From Alphaproteobacteria bacterium (GTDB taxonomy: Bacteria > Pseudomonadota > Alphaproteobacteria > RF32 > CAG-977), in contig JAFVEJ010000266.1 in assembly GCA_017476085.1 (NCBI GenBank), positions 1 through 9,789 on the forward strand: a stretch of DNA of 9,789 bases, read 5' to 3'. Numbering within the stretch: position 1 is the stretch's first letter; each line of letters opens with the position of its first letter. The notes beneath the pieces were generated by a model. The model made no database searches. It was not told the DNA's origin and worked only from the letters and a program-made list of their open reading frames with translations. Made by a program: the position numbers and the translations under genes. Positions 1 through 5,779 of the stretch are shown here, one piece after another.

Positions 1-539
1 CGGCACTGCAGCTTCTGTGGGTAAACCTGATTATGGACGGCCCTCCCGCTTTAACGCTCAGTCTGGAACCGATCCGCAATTCCCTGATGAAGAACAAACC
101 GACGCCGCGCAACGCGCATATCGTCGCAAAAGCGATGCTGGCCCGTATCATCTTTAACGGCATCTTTATTTCCGGCATTTTTATGTGGCAGACGTCATGC
201 AATATCCTGGACGGCTCTCCCGAACAAAAGAGCACGATTTTATTTACCCTGTTTGTTTCGTTCCAGCTGATGAACGCTTTTTGCTGCCGCGAGCTGTCTC
301 ATGAAAGCATATTCAGACATTTCTTTGATAATAAGCTGATGTTGATTGCTTTTGTCGCGACATTCCTGCTGCAGTACGTCATCAGCCAATACGGCGGTTA
401 CGTTTTCGGCACTGTTCCTTTGGAACCGGAATTATGGATCAGGATTTTGGCTTTATCATCTTCTGTTGTTGTTGCATCCGAATTTTTCAAAGTCTTGACA
501 GCCGTCTATCAAAAAATACATTCGAACAACGTCAAATAA
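1..539 (+). CDS. P2-type cation (probably calcium) transporting ATPase, C-terminal end (partial)
   Basis: The gene enters from the left; codons are in frame from base 3 and about 178 residues are present. The first residues read LQLLWVNLIMDGPPALTLSL, the TM6 signature of P2-type pumps, whose Asn and Asp are ion ligands in Ca2+-ATPases. An ATG at 33 lies inside this motif and is not the true start. The rest is the C-terminal cation-ATPase domain with about four more hydrophobic segments and the stretch LFVSFQLMNAFCCRELSHES, close to plasma-membrane-type (P2B) pumps and their bacterial relatives. Expected role: ATP-driven Ca2+ (or other divalent cation) export across the inner membrane. The phosphorylation and nucleotide-binding domains lie outside the window, so ion specificity rests on the TM6 motif and overall resemblance. 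A strong terminator follows 14 bases after the stop. Confidence 0.85.
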   Translation, partial: ALQLLWVNLIMDGPPALTLSLEPIRNSLMKNKPTPRNAHIVAKAMLARIIFNGIFISGIFMWQTSCNILDGSPEQKSTILFTLFVSFQLMNAFCCRELSHESIFRHFFDNKLMLIAFVATFLLQYVISQYGGYVFGTVPLEPELWIRILALSSSVVVASEFFKVLTAVYQKIHSNNVK

Positions 540-553
540 AACTTTTAGCAGAG

Positions 554-589
554 TCTCCCGCGTTTTACGCGGGAGGCTTTCTTTTTTTT
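554..589 (+). terminator. Rho-independent terminator of the P-type ATPase gene
   Basis: An 8-bp GC-rich perfect stem (CTCCCGCG at 555-562 with CGCGGGAG at 568-575), extended by an inner T-A pair and an outer T-G pair, is followed by a T-rich tail ending in eight Ts (582-589). It begins 14 bases after the ATPase stop. The next gene therefore needs its own promoter. Confidence 0.9.
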
Positions 590-698
590 ACAGGCGCTGC
601 AGGCTGTGCCCGAAAGTCATTCGTTTATCCATCCGGTACGGGCAAATTATTTCTTACTGTCCGAGAACAGCGCCGCAACCCTATCATTAGTTGATTTA

Positions 699-711
699 CC
701 CCCCCCCCCCC
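699..711 (+). repeat. Poly-C tract of 13 cytosines
   Basis: An uninterrupted run of 13 C lies in an otherwise AT-rich intergenic stretch, 54 bases before the ATG of the next gene and about 20 bases upstream of a weak candidate -35. Poly-C runs of this length are prone to slipped-strand mispairing and in other bacteria cause phase variation of surface genes. It is also the kind of tract that sequencing often miscounts. Nothing else recognisable lies between 590 and 730. Confidence 0.8.
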
Positions 712-730
712 GTTTATCAATAAAAAGATA

Positions 731-759
731 TTGAAAAATTTAATTTTTTTATGTAAAAC
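731..759 (+). promoter_or_regulatory. Weak candidate promoter for the gene at 766
   Basis: TTGAAA (731-736) and TAAAAC (754-759) are 17 bases apart. Transcription would start very close to the ATG at 766, giving an almost leaderless message, which would fit the lack of any Shine-Dalgarno sequence before that ATG. The -10 match is poor, so this is tentative. Confidence 0.3.
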
Positions 760-765
760 GCTTTT

Positions 766-1449
766 ATGACTGATTTTGAAAAGAGTTTTCCATCACTATA
801 CTTGTTCATAATTTGGCATCATGCGGGAAAATATGAAGATGCGATTATGCAGGATATCAGATCCCGTTTTGATGTATTCAAAACTTACAGCATTGACGGA
901 CCGGAATGCCATTTTGCTCAAAATATGGCACGCTTTTATGGTAAAACGCTCCTGGCAGCCAAAAAAAAGCAAAAAGAAACCGGTACCGGAGATTTCAAAG
1001 TCGTTTTGGTTTACGATAATAAACCAAATATGATTAACGGCAAAAACGAACGCATTGTCTCTGCTAAAACCGAATACCGCAAAAAATGCCATGCCAATGT
1101 AGTTCATGCCAGCGACAATCCTGCTGAAACGAATGAAAATCTATTGCTTTTATTTGGCAAAACCATTGAGGAAATTACCAAAGAAAACGCCGGTGACACG
1201 GTGGTTTTATACAATCATAATCTGATAGGGTATCCTTGTTGGAAAAATAAGGAAGAAGCTTTGGAAATAGCAAATAAAATCCCGCATACCAAAATTCAGC
1301 AAGATAAAAATACCGTTCATATTTTCAGTCTATCCCCCTTTTTGATCAAACGGATTCTAAACGCTCATAAAGGTTGGTGGCCGTTTGGATGCAAATACTT
1401 TATAAACATTCAAAATAAAAAATATCCGCTGTATATCAGCAGAAAATGA
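766..1449 (+). CDS. Hypothetical protein, 227 aa, AT-rich gene
   Basis: I cannot assign a function. The product is soluble-looking, with no signal peptide and no clear membrane segment apart from a short hydrophobic stretch YLFIIW at 12-17. Recognisable blocks are RFYGKTL (56-62), GTGDFKVVLVYD (73-84), VVHASDNPAETNENLLLLFG (112-131) and a later block with LIGYPCW (153-159). From memory, similar blocks occur in uncharacterised proteins encoded near surface-polysaccharide or nucleotidyltransferase genes; I hold this weakly. The ATG at 766 was chosen because the FIIW block follows directly, but no Shine-Dalgarno precedes it and an in-frame ATG at 751 is followed at once by a stop. The gene is visibly more AT-rich than lepA or copA and stands alone between a terminator and a tRNA, so it may have been acquired. 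Upstream is the 13-C tract. Confidence 0.7.
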   Translation: MTDFEKSFPSLYLFIIWHHAGKYEDAIMQDIRSRFDVFKTYSIDGPECHFAQNMARFYGKTLLAAKKKQKETGTGDFKVVLVYDNKPNMINGKNERIVSAKTEYRKKCHANVVHASDNPAETNENLLLLFGKTIEEITKENAGDTVVLYNHNLIGYPCWKNKEEALEIANKIPHTKIQQDKNTVHIFSLSPFLIKRILNAHKGWWPFGCKYFINIQNKKYPLYISRK

Positions 1450-1497
1450 TTCCTGTTTCATACTAACTCATAACATAAACAGGCTCAGCCATACCCG

Positions 1498-1521
1498 TTT
1501 TGTAAGCACCCGCTTACAAAA
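1498..1521. repeat. Perfect inverted repeat, 10-bp stem with 4-base loop
   Basis: TTTTGTAAGC (1498-1507) and GCTTACAAAA (1512-1521) pair perfectly around ACCC. On the plus strand no T-run follows it, so it is not a classic terminator in that direction. It sits 48 bases after the stop at 1449 and just beyond the terminator hairpin at 1525-1556. It could block 3' exonucleases or be a second termination hairpin. Confidence 0.7.
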
Positions 1522-1524
1522 ACA

Positions 1525-1556
1525 AAAAGAACCCATTGAAAACAAAGGGTTCTTTT
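1525..1556. terminator. Bidirectional terminator between the unknown gene and tRNA-Ser
   Basis: A 10-bp stem (AAAAGAACCC at 1525-1534 with GGGTTCTTTT at 1547-1556) encloses a 12-base loop. On the plus strand it ends in four Ts; on the minus strand it runs into TTTTTG and a further T-rich stretch. It lies 7 bases past the 3' CCA of the minus-strand tRNA-Ser, so that gene is its most likely user. It can also end transcripts of the plus-strand gene at 766. Confidence 0.8.
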
Positions 1557-1562
1557 GTAAAA

Positions 1563-1654
1563 TGGCGGAGAGAAAGGGATTCGAACCCTTGATAGGCTTT
1601 GACACCTATACTTGATTTCCAATCAAGCTCCTTCGGCCTCTCGGACATCTCTCC
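1563..1654 (-). tRNA. tRNA-Ser (anticodon GGA)
   Basis: On the minus strand the 5' strand GGAGAGA (1654-1648) pairs with TCTCTCC near the 3' end, followed by discriminator G and an encoded CCA (1565-1563). The anticodon arm is CTTGA, loop TTGGAAA, TCAAG, giving anticodon GGA, which reads UCC and UCU. A long variable arm (TATAGGTGTCAAAGCCTATC region) makes it a class II tRNA, as expected for serine. The T arm contains GGTTCGAATCC. Length is 92 with CCA. Upstream on the minus strand a consensus TTGACA lies at 1722-1717, but the matching -10 (TTGTTT at 1698-1693, 18 bases away) is weak. Confidence 0.97.
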
Positions 1655-1726
1655 GTATTTAATGGGGTAGAAATACCGCATTCAGCATCAAAAAACAACA
1701 TTTTTTTTGTTTTTTCTGTCAAAATA

Positions 1727-1755
1727 TTGCTTTTCTTATGCTTCTTTAATATTTT
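1727..1755 (+). promoter_or_regulatory. Candidate sigma-70 promoter for the 1816-2678 gene pair
   Basis: TTGCTT (1727-1732) and TATTTT (1750-1755) are spaced by 17 bases. It would give a leader of about 55 bases ahead of the ATG at 1816. The surrounding sequence is so AT-rich that chance matches are likely. Confidence 0.35.
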
Positions 1756-1815
1756 TTTTAAAAATAACTCTTAGTCTTTATGAATAAGAGGACATAACAG
1801 AACATAAGGTTGAAT

Positions 1816-2094
1816 ATGTTTTTCGGACGTTTATTCGGTTGGATTTTTTTATTTATCGCCATTTTTACAGCTTCCGCCGAAGCTGTTGCCGCTTTAAGCA
1901 CCGGTGAATATACCAGTATAGCCACATCTGACATTTTAACCATCATAACAGGTCTTTCCCCTCAACCGACAGACAGCTTTGCCAGTCAAATTTTGTTATG
2001 GCCGGCATGGGCCAGTATCGGTTTTTTAGGAATCATACTTATTTTCTTATGCCGTCCAAAAAAATATAAATCTTCCTTTTCCGCCAGAAATTAA
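1816..2094 (+). CDS. Small conserved-looking inner-membrane protein, 92 aa
   Basis: The product has a hydrophobic N-terminal helix (about residues 5-27), a polar middle of about 30 residues, and a second hydrophobic helix (about 58-79) that begins with LLWPAWA and ends before the basic tail CRPKKYK. That suggests two membrane passes with both ends in the cytoplasm. The layout and the LLWPAWAxxG motif match short uncharacterised proteins I associate with Rhodospirillales-like alphaproteobacteria; no function is known to me. The ATG at 1816 is preferred over an in-frame TTG at 1810 because AAGG (1806-1809) lies at the right distance. It is followed after 14 bases by the methyltransferase gene, so the two probably share a transcript. 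Confidence 0.7.
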   Translation: MFFGRLFGWIFLFIAIFTASAEAVAALSTGEYTSIATSDILTIITGLSPQPTDSFASQILLWPAWASIGFLGIILIFLCRPKKYKSSFSARN

Positions 2095-2108
2095 CATTGA
2101 GGGATTCA

Positions 2109-2678
2109 ATGTCCGCTTTTGATATCATTTCCTTTATTCTGTTAGTCGCTGCCGTCATTTTCGAATATTATTTCATTTATGCTTTTATCAAATCAAAAAT
2201 GGGAAAATATCCGCCTTTCGTTCCGACAAAAAAAGCAATGTTGGAAGAAATATCTGACGCGGCTGATTTTGTCCTGTCCCCGCCCGAACCAAAAAATGTC
2301 GTTGAACCGGGATGCGGCGACGCGCGTATTTTAAAAACTTTGGCAGAAAAGTATCCGCAGCATTCTTTTGTCGGATATGAATGGGATTATATCCCATATT
2401 TTCTGGCAAAAATTAAAACCAGAAAATATAAAAACATTAAAATAGAACGTCAGAATTTTATGTTGGCAGATTATACGTCTATTCATTTAGTCGTTTTATT
2501 TACCGGCGATGAAATAGCACAGGATCTTTCCGCAAAATTACGACAAGACTTGCCTAAAGGTGCTGTTATTATCTCCGAAAGCTTCGAACTTCCGAATTTT
2601 ACAAACCTGAAAACATATGAAACCGGCAAAAAGAACCATTGGTTCTTAAATCAAAAACTTTACGTTTATCAAGCCTGA
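2109..2678 (+). CDS. Membrane-anchored class I SAM-dependent methyltransferase, FAM173/ATPSCKMT-like
   Basis: The 189-aa product has an N-terminal membrane helix (about residues 5-27) and then a compact Rossmann methyltransferase domain. PPFVPTKKAMLEE (35-47) precedes motif I, VVEPGCGDARIL (64-75), which binds S-adenosylmethionine; the acidic end of strand 2 is GYEWD (89-93). NFMLADYTSIHLVVLFTGDE (116-135) resembles the active-site side of the FAM173 family, whose animal members methylate a lysine of the ATP synthase c subunit. I infer a protein-lysine methyltransferase acting at the membrane; the substrate is not shown. It is short because this family carries little beyond the core fold. The ATG at 2109 has GAGGG (2099-2103) in front and beats an in-frame TTG at 2097. 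It follows the small membrane protein gene by 14 bases and ends 5 bases from the convergent lepA stop. Confidence 0.75.
   Translation: MSAFDIISFILLVAAVIFEYYFIYAFIKSKMGKYPPFVPTKKAMLEEISDAADFVLSPPEPKNVVEPGCGDARILKTLAEKYPQHSFVGYEWDYIPYFLAKIKTRKYKNIKIERQNFMLADYTSIHLVVLFTGDEIAQDLSAKLRQDLPKGAVIISESFELPNFTNLKTYETGKKNHWFLNQKLYVYQA
2628..2647 (-). terminator. lepA terminator lying inside the opposing methyltransferase gene
   Basis: Read on the minus strand, AAGAACC (2647-2641), loop AAT, and GGTTCTT (2637-2631) form a 7-bp stem whose end runs into five Ts (2632-2628). It sits about 37 bases past the lepA stop. Because the genes converge, these bases also encode the C-terminal part of the methyltransferase. 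Confidence 0.6.
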
Positions 2679-2683
2679 CGCCG

Positions 2684-4486
2684 TTATTCATCTCCGATTC
2701 TGAGTGCAGAAATAAAAGCGGACTGAGGAATTTCCACTTTACCGAACTGCCGCATTCGTTTTTTGCCTTCTTTCTGTTTTTCCAACAACTTGCGCTTTCT
2801 GGTAATATCGCCGCCATAACATTTCGATGTCACATCTTTGCGAAAAGCGGCTATATCCTCGCGAGCAATAATTTTACCGCCGATAGCAGCCTGAATGGGA
2901 ATTTTAAACTGATGGCGAGGAATCAGGACTTTCAGTCGTTCGCAAATCTGACGCCCGCGCCGTTCAGCATCCGACCGATGCGCCAAAAACGATAAAGCAT
3001 CCACCGTTTCTCCATTGACAAGAATGGTAACTTTGACCAAATCGCCCTGCTGATATCCGGCGACTTCATAATCGAAACTGGCATAACCGCGGGTAATGGA
3101 TTTTAATCTGTCGTAAAAATCAAAAACGATTTCATTCAACGGCAGTTCGTAAACCAACATGGCCCGAGATCCGACATAAGTCAGATCTTTCTGCACGCCG
3201 CGGCGTTCCGTGCATAACTGCAAAACGGAACCGAGATATTCGTCCGGCACCAAAATAGAAGCTTTCACCCACGGTTCTTCAATAAAATCTATCTTTGTGA
3301 CTTCCGGAAAATCGGCGGGATTATGCAATTCCATCAAAGTCCCGTCTGTCATATGCATTTTATAAACGACGCTGGGAGCCGTTGTAATCAAATCCAGATC
3401 GAACTCGCGTTCCAACCTTTCTTCGATGATTTCCATATGCAGCAGCCCCAGAAAACCGCAGCGGAATCCTTGTCCCAAAGCCGCCGATTTTTCCGGAACA
3501 AATTCAAAACTGGCGTCGTTCAGCTGCAATTTGCCCAAAGCGTCTTTCAAATTTCCATAATAGCTTGTATCCAACGGAAACATAGAACAAAAAACAACCG
3601 GTACACTCGGCTTGAACCCGGGCAATGGTTCTGCCGCAGGCCGCCTGTCATCCGTGATCGTATCGCCGACTTTCGTATCGCCGACCGTTTTAATGCCCGC
3701 CGTGATAAAGCCAAGCTCGCCGGCAGTTAATTCAGGAATATCCTTCATTTTAGGCGTAAAAATACCGACACGTTCCACTTCATGCGTTGTGCCGTTCGCC
3801 ATCATCCGGATTTTCATTCCTTTTTTCAGAACACCATCCTTAATGCGAACCAAAATAATCACGCCCAGATAAGGATCGTACCAAGAATCAACCAGCATTG
3901 CTTTCAAAGGCGCTTCATTATCTCCCCGCGGCGCGGGTAAATCTGTTACGATGCGTTCCAAAACCTCATCAATTCCCAGTCCCGTTTTAGCAGACGTTTC
4001 AACCGCATTGGATGTATCTATACCGATTACATCTTCGATTTGTTCTTTTACTTTTTCGGGCTGAGCTGCCGGCAGGTCGATTTTATTGATCACGGTAACT
4101 AATTCATGATCAGCATCCAAGGCTTTGTAAACATTTGCCAATGTCTGCGCTTCCACTCCCTGAGACGCGTCAACGACCAACAAAGAACCTTCACAAGCAG
4201 CCAAAGAACGGCTGACTTCATAGGTAAAGTCGACATGCCCCGGCGTATCAATCAAATTTAATTGATATTCCTGTCCGTTTTTAGCCGTATAGTTCAAACG
4301 CACGGTTTGCGCCTTAATCGTGATGCCGCGTTCTCGTTCCAATTCCATGGAATCCAAAATTTGATCTTTCATTTCGCGCTCGGTTAATCCGCCGCATTTT
4401 TGGATCAATCTGTCTGCCAAAGTTGATTTGCCATGGTCAATATGAGCCACAATCGAAAAATTACGAATATGAGACAAATTCGTCAT
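2684..4486 (-). CDS. lepA: Elongation factor 4 (LepA), ribosome back-translocating GTPase
   Basis: The full-length product of 600 aa matches the usual LepA size. The GTPase domain carries G1 AHIDHGKST (14-22), G3 DTPGH (80-84), G4 NKID (134-137) and G5 SAK (165-167). Domain II, the EF-G-like domains with [14 protein letters not shown], and the LepA-specific C-terminal domain ([20 protein letters not shown]) follow in order, with none missing. LepA binds stalled or pre-/post-translocation ribosomes and affects translation under stress and initiation. The ATG at 4486 has a strong Shine-Dalgarno, AGAGAGGGA, just upstream. It is divergent from marC across 143 bases and convergent with the methyltransferase gene. 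It looks like a single-gene unit with a terminator at 2647-2628. The alphaproteobacterial wording of the GTPase domain is the best taxonomic clue in the window. Confidence 0.98.
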   Translation of the reverse strand: MTNLSHIRNFSIVAHIDHGKSTLADRLIQKCGGLTEREMKDQILDSMELERERGITIKAQTVRLNYTAKNGQEYQLNLIDTPGHVDFTYEVSRSLAACEGSLLVVDASQGVEAQTLANVYKALDADHELVTVINKIDLPAAQPEKVKEQIEDVIGIDTSNAVETSAKTGLGIDEVLERIVTDLPAPRGDNEAPLKAMLVDSWYDPYLGVIILVRIKDGVLKKGMKIRMMANGTTHEVERVGIFTPKMKDIPELTAGELGFITAGIKTVGDTKVGDTITDDRRPAAEPLPGFKPSVPVVFCSMFPLDTSYYGNLKDALGKLQLNDASFEFVPEKSAALGQGFRCGFLGLLHMEIIEERLEREFDLDLITTAPSVVYKMHMTDGTLMELHNPADFPEVTKIDFIEEPWVKASILVPDEYLGSVLQLCTERRGVQKDLTYVGSRAMLVYELPLNEIVFDFYDRLKSITRGYASFDYEVAGYQQGDLVKVTILVNGETVDALSFLAHRSDAERRGRQICERLKVLIPRHQFKIPIQAAIGGKIIAREDIAAFRKDVTSKCYGGDITRKRKLLEKQKEGKKRMRQFGKVEIPQSAFISALRIGDE

Positions 4487-4511
4487 AAAATCCCTCTCTG
4501 ATCAAGCAATA

Positions 4512-4551
4512 TTGTTTAACATATATCTGAAAAGCGAACATGTTTAAACAA
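4512..4551. repeat. Imperfect inverted repeat in the lepA/marC divergent promoter region
   Basis: TTGTTTAACAT (4512-4522) and ATGTTTAAACAA (4540-4551) are inverted copies differing by one inserted T, with 17 bases between. They sit between two divergent starts. AT-rich content makes a chance origin possible; no known operator is recognised. Confidence 0.35.
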
Positions 4552-4594
4552 AATCTTTTCCCTATCTTTTCATTTATATTCTAATTTGCTATCT

Positions 4595-4603
4595 TGTTAT
4601 ATT
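4595..4603 (+). promoter_or_regulatory. Candidate extended -10 promoter element for marC
   Basis: TG at 4595-4596, one base, then TATATT (4598-4603) matches the extended -10 pattern. No good -35 is visible 17 bases upstream, which extended -10 promoters tolerate. Transcription would begin about 20 bases before the ATG at 4630. Confidence 0.4.
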
Positions 4604-4629
4604 GCACAATCAAGAAAAAGGGTTTTCCT

Positions 4630-5256
4630 ATGGCAACGTTTTTAGATCTTTTTTTACCGCCGCTGACAATGCTGTTTGTGATTATGGATCCGATCGGCAA
4701 TATGCCTATTTTTATGAGCCTGACGGAAAGTCCGCGCCCCGGATATCGTCAGTTGATGGCCAAAAGATCCGTTTTTATCGGTTTTTTTGTTATGCTGTTT
4801 TTTGCTTATGCGGGCGAAAATTTTCTGAATATGCTGGGAATTTCAATACCTGCTTTCCGTATCGCCGGCGGCATTATGCTGTTCATTGTGGCATTACGGA
4901 TGATTTTTGTTGAAGAACAAAAAGAAAAAGCCGCCGGAGAAGTAACGGAAAATCCTTATGCAAATGATGTTTCCGTTTTTCCGTTAGCCGTTCCGTTAAT
5001 TGCGGGTCCCGGTTCCATAGCATCAATTATTTTGCTGATGTCGGAACGCCATGGACAATGGAAACAACAGCTGTATGTTATTGCGGCATTAGCTTTGGTT
5101 TCCGTCATAACGTATGTTTTATTTCGCCTTTCTCATTATTTTGCGCGAGTTTTGGGAAAAACGATCAATACCGTCATTTCCAAACTGTTAGGCATCATTT
5201 TAGGAGCAATGGCTTCTCAGTTTATTATTGACGGGGTACGCAGTCTTTTTTCCTAA
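4630..5256 (+). CDS. MarC family (UPF0056) integral membrane protein
   Basis: The 208-aa product is strongly hydrophobic, with about six membrane helices, the usual size and layout of the family. The first half carries DPIGNMPIF (20-28) and the second half VPLIAGPGSI (121-130); these are the two conserved signatures, one per repeat half, of MarC proteins. The family was named from the E. coli marRAB locus, but its members have not been firmly shown to give drug resistance; a transport role is assumed and the substrate is unknown. The ATG at 4630 has AAAAGGG (4616-4622) at good spacing, whereas an upstream in-frame TTG (4594) has no ribosome binding site and would add non-hydrophobic residues. 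It appears monocistronic, divergent from lepA, with tRNA-Gln 82 bases downstream under its own promoter. I see no clear terminator directly after the stop. Confidence 0.92.
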   Translation: MATFLDLFLPPLTMLFVIMDPIGNMPIFMSLTESPRPGYRQLMAKRSVFIGFFVMLFFAYAGENFLNMLGISIPAFRIAGGIMLFIVALRMIFVEEQKEKAAGEVTENPYANDVSVFPLAVPLIAGPGSIASIILLMSERHGQWKQQLYVIAALALVSVITYVLFRLSHYFARVLGKTINTVISKLLGIILGAMASQFIIDGVRSLFS

Positions 5257-5293
5257 ATCGCACCAAGAAAATTTGCGCTGCATAAAAAAAAAC

Positions 5294-5322
5294 TTGTCAA
5301 ATTGAAGATGAAGGGTTATACA
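5294..5322 (+). promoter_or_regulatory. Promoter of tRNA-Gln
   Basis: TTGTCA (5294-5299; five of six to consensus) and TATACA (5317-5322) are separated by 17 bases. The start of transcription would fall just before the tRNA 5' end at 5339. Position and spacing fit a stable-RNA promoter well. Confidence 0.6.
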
Positions 5323-5338
5323 GAACTTACTGAATGTT

Positions 5339-5412
5339 TGGGGAATAGTTTAAAGGTAGAACAGCGGACTCTGACTCCGTTAGTCTTGGTTCGAGTCCAG
5401 GTTCCCCAGCCA
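5339..5412 (+). tRNA. tRNA-Gln (anticodon CTG)
   Basis: The 5' strand TGGGGAA (5339-5345) pairs with TTCCCCA (5402-5408), followed by discriminator G and an encoded CCA (5410-5412). The anticodon arm is GCGGA, loop CTCTGAC, TCCGT, giving anticodon CTG, which reads CAG. The D arm contains AGTTTAAAGGTAGAAC and the T arm GGTTCGAGTCC. Length is 74. The unusual T1 at the acceptor end opposite A72 is typical of tRNA-Gln. Confidence 0.97.
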
Positions 5413-5420
5413 ATCTGGAC

Positions 5421-5460
5421 GGAATCCCCTGCCGAAGATACTCGACAGGGGATTCCTTAT
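5421..5460 (+). terminator. Hairpin after tRNA-Gln, probable terminator
   Basis: An 11-bp perfect stem (GGAATCCCCTG at 5421-5431 with CAGGGGATTCC at 5446-5456) encloses a 14-base loop that may pair further (CGA with TCG). The tail TTATTG is only weakly T-rich, so termination may be partial. It starts 8 bases after the tRNA CCA end. Confidence 0.65.
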
Positions 5461-5468
5461 TGAAATAA

Positions 5469-5701
5469 TTATATTTTCCCGTCCATTTCTATTTCCGAAA
5501 ACAGCACATTGATAATTTCCCTTTTTTCTTTAAAGTCAGAAAATTTAAATCCCTGATATGCATCCGGCAGCAAAGGAATCGGCGATTTAATATCTTGTGC
5601 CTGTTCTCAGTGAACACATAGTTGCTTTCGTCACAAAAAATAACATGTTCCGCAGGAGCTGTTCCCGTGCATTCGTCGTTTTTCGGTTTATAATCAAAAG
5701 A
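5469..5701 (-). pseudogene. Frameshifted remnant of a protein gene of unknown function
   Basis: The 5413-5779 interval has no intact gene, but the minus strand reads as protein in two joined frames. From 5701 down to about 5609 the frame gives DYKPKND...APAEHVIFCDESNYVF; from about 5606 down to the stop TAA at 5471-5469 the frame gives EQAQDIKSPIPLLPDAYQGF, then KFSDFKEKREIINVLFSE and a short tail. A TGA at 5609-5607 closes the second frame on its upstream side, so one indel between roughly 5604 and 5612 joins them. The first frame is closed upstream by TAA at 5704-5702, and no start codon is in frame; an ATG at 5749-5747 could be the old start if further indels are allowed. Codon choice (CCG, GCG, GAA) resembles neighbouring genes. 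I do not recognise the family. A sequencing error could account for the central frameshift but not for the missing start. Confidence 0.5.
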
Positions 5702-5779
5702 TTAATTATGAAAACATTGTTAAATCCGAAAAATTTGATAATACTTCATTATATTGGCAATTAATTCAAGGCGGTTTAA

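Noticed and set aside
434..694. Open frame of 86 codons over the ATPase 3' end and its terminator
   Set aside because: It runs out of frame through the ATPase coding end, then through the terminator hairpin and non-coding sequence; low-complexity start (FCCCCI) and no ribosome binding site.
796..1107. Minus-strand open frame of 103 codons
   Set aside because: Antisense shadow of the gene at 766; composition is that of a reverse-frame translation with no domain and no start signal.
1655..1716. Short hairpins and A/T runs upstream of tRNA-Ser
   Set aside because: The stems are short (6 bp or A/T only) in very AT-rich sequence, and no adjacent gene would use them as a terminator.
3323..3872. 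Two plus-strand open frames (3323-3730 and 3612-3872)
   Set aside because: Both lie antisense within the well-conserved lepA gene and show no family resemblance.
5735..5755. TTGATA and TATATT upstream of copA as a promoter
   Set aside because: The two hexamers are only 9 bases apart, so they cannot form one sigma-70 promoter; TTGTTA (5717-5722) with GATAAT (5737-5742) has only 14 bases between.
5413..5779. Integration scar with a duplicated tRNA-Gln 3' end
   Set aside because: I looked for a repeat of the tRNA 3' sequence and for integrase-like coding and found neither, so an attachment site is not supported.
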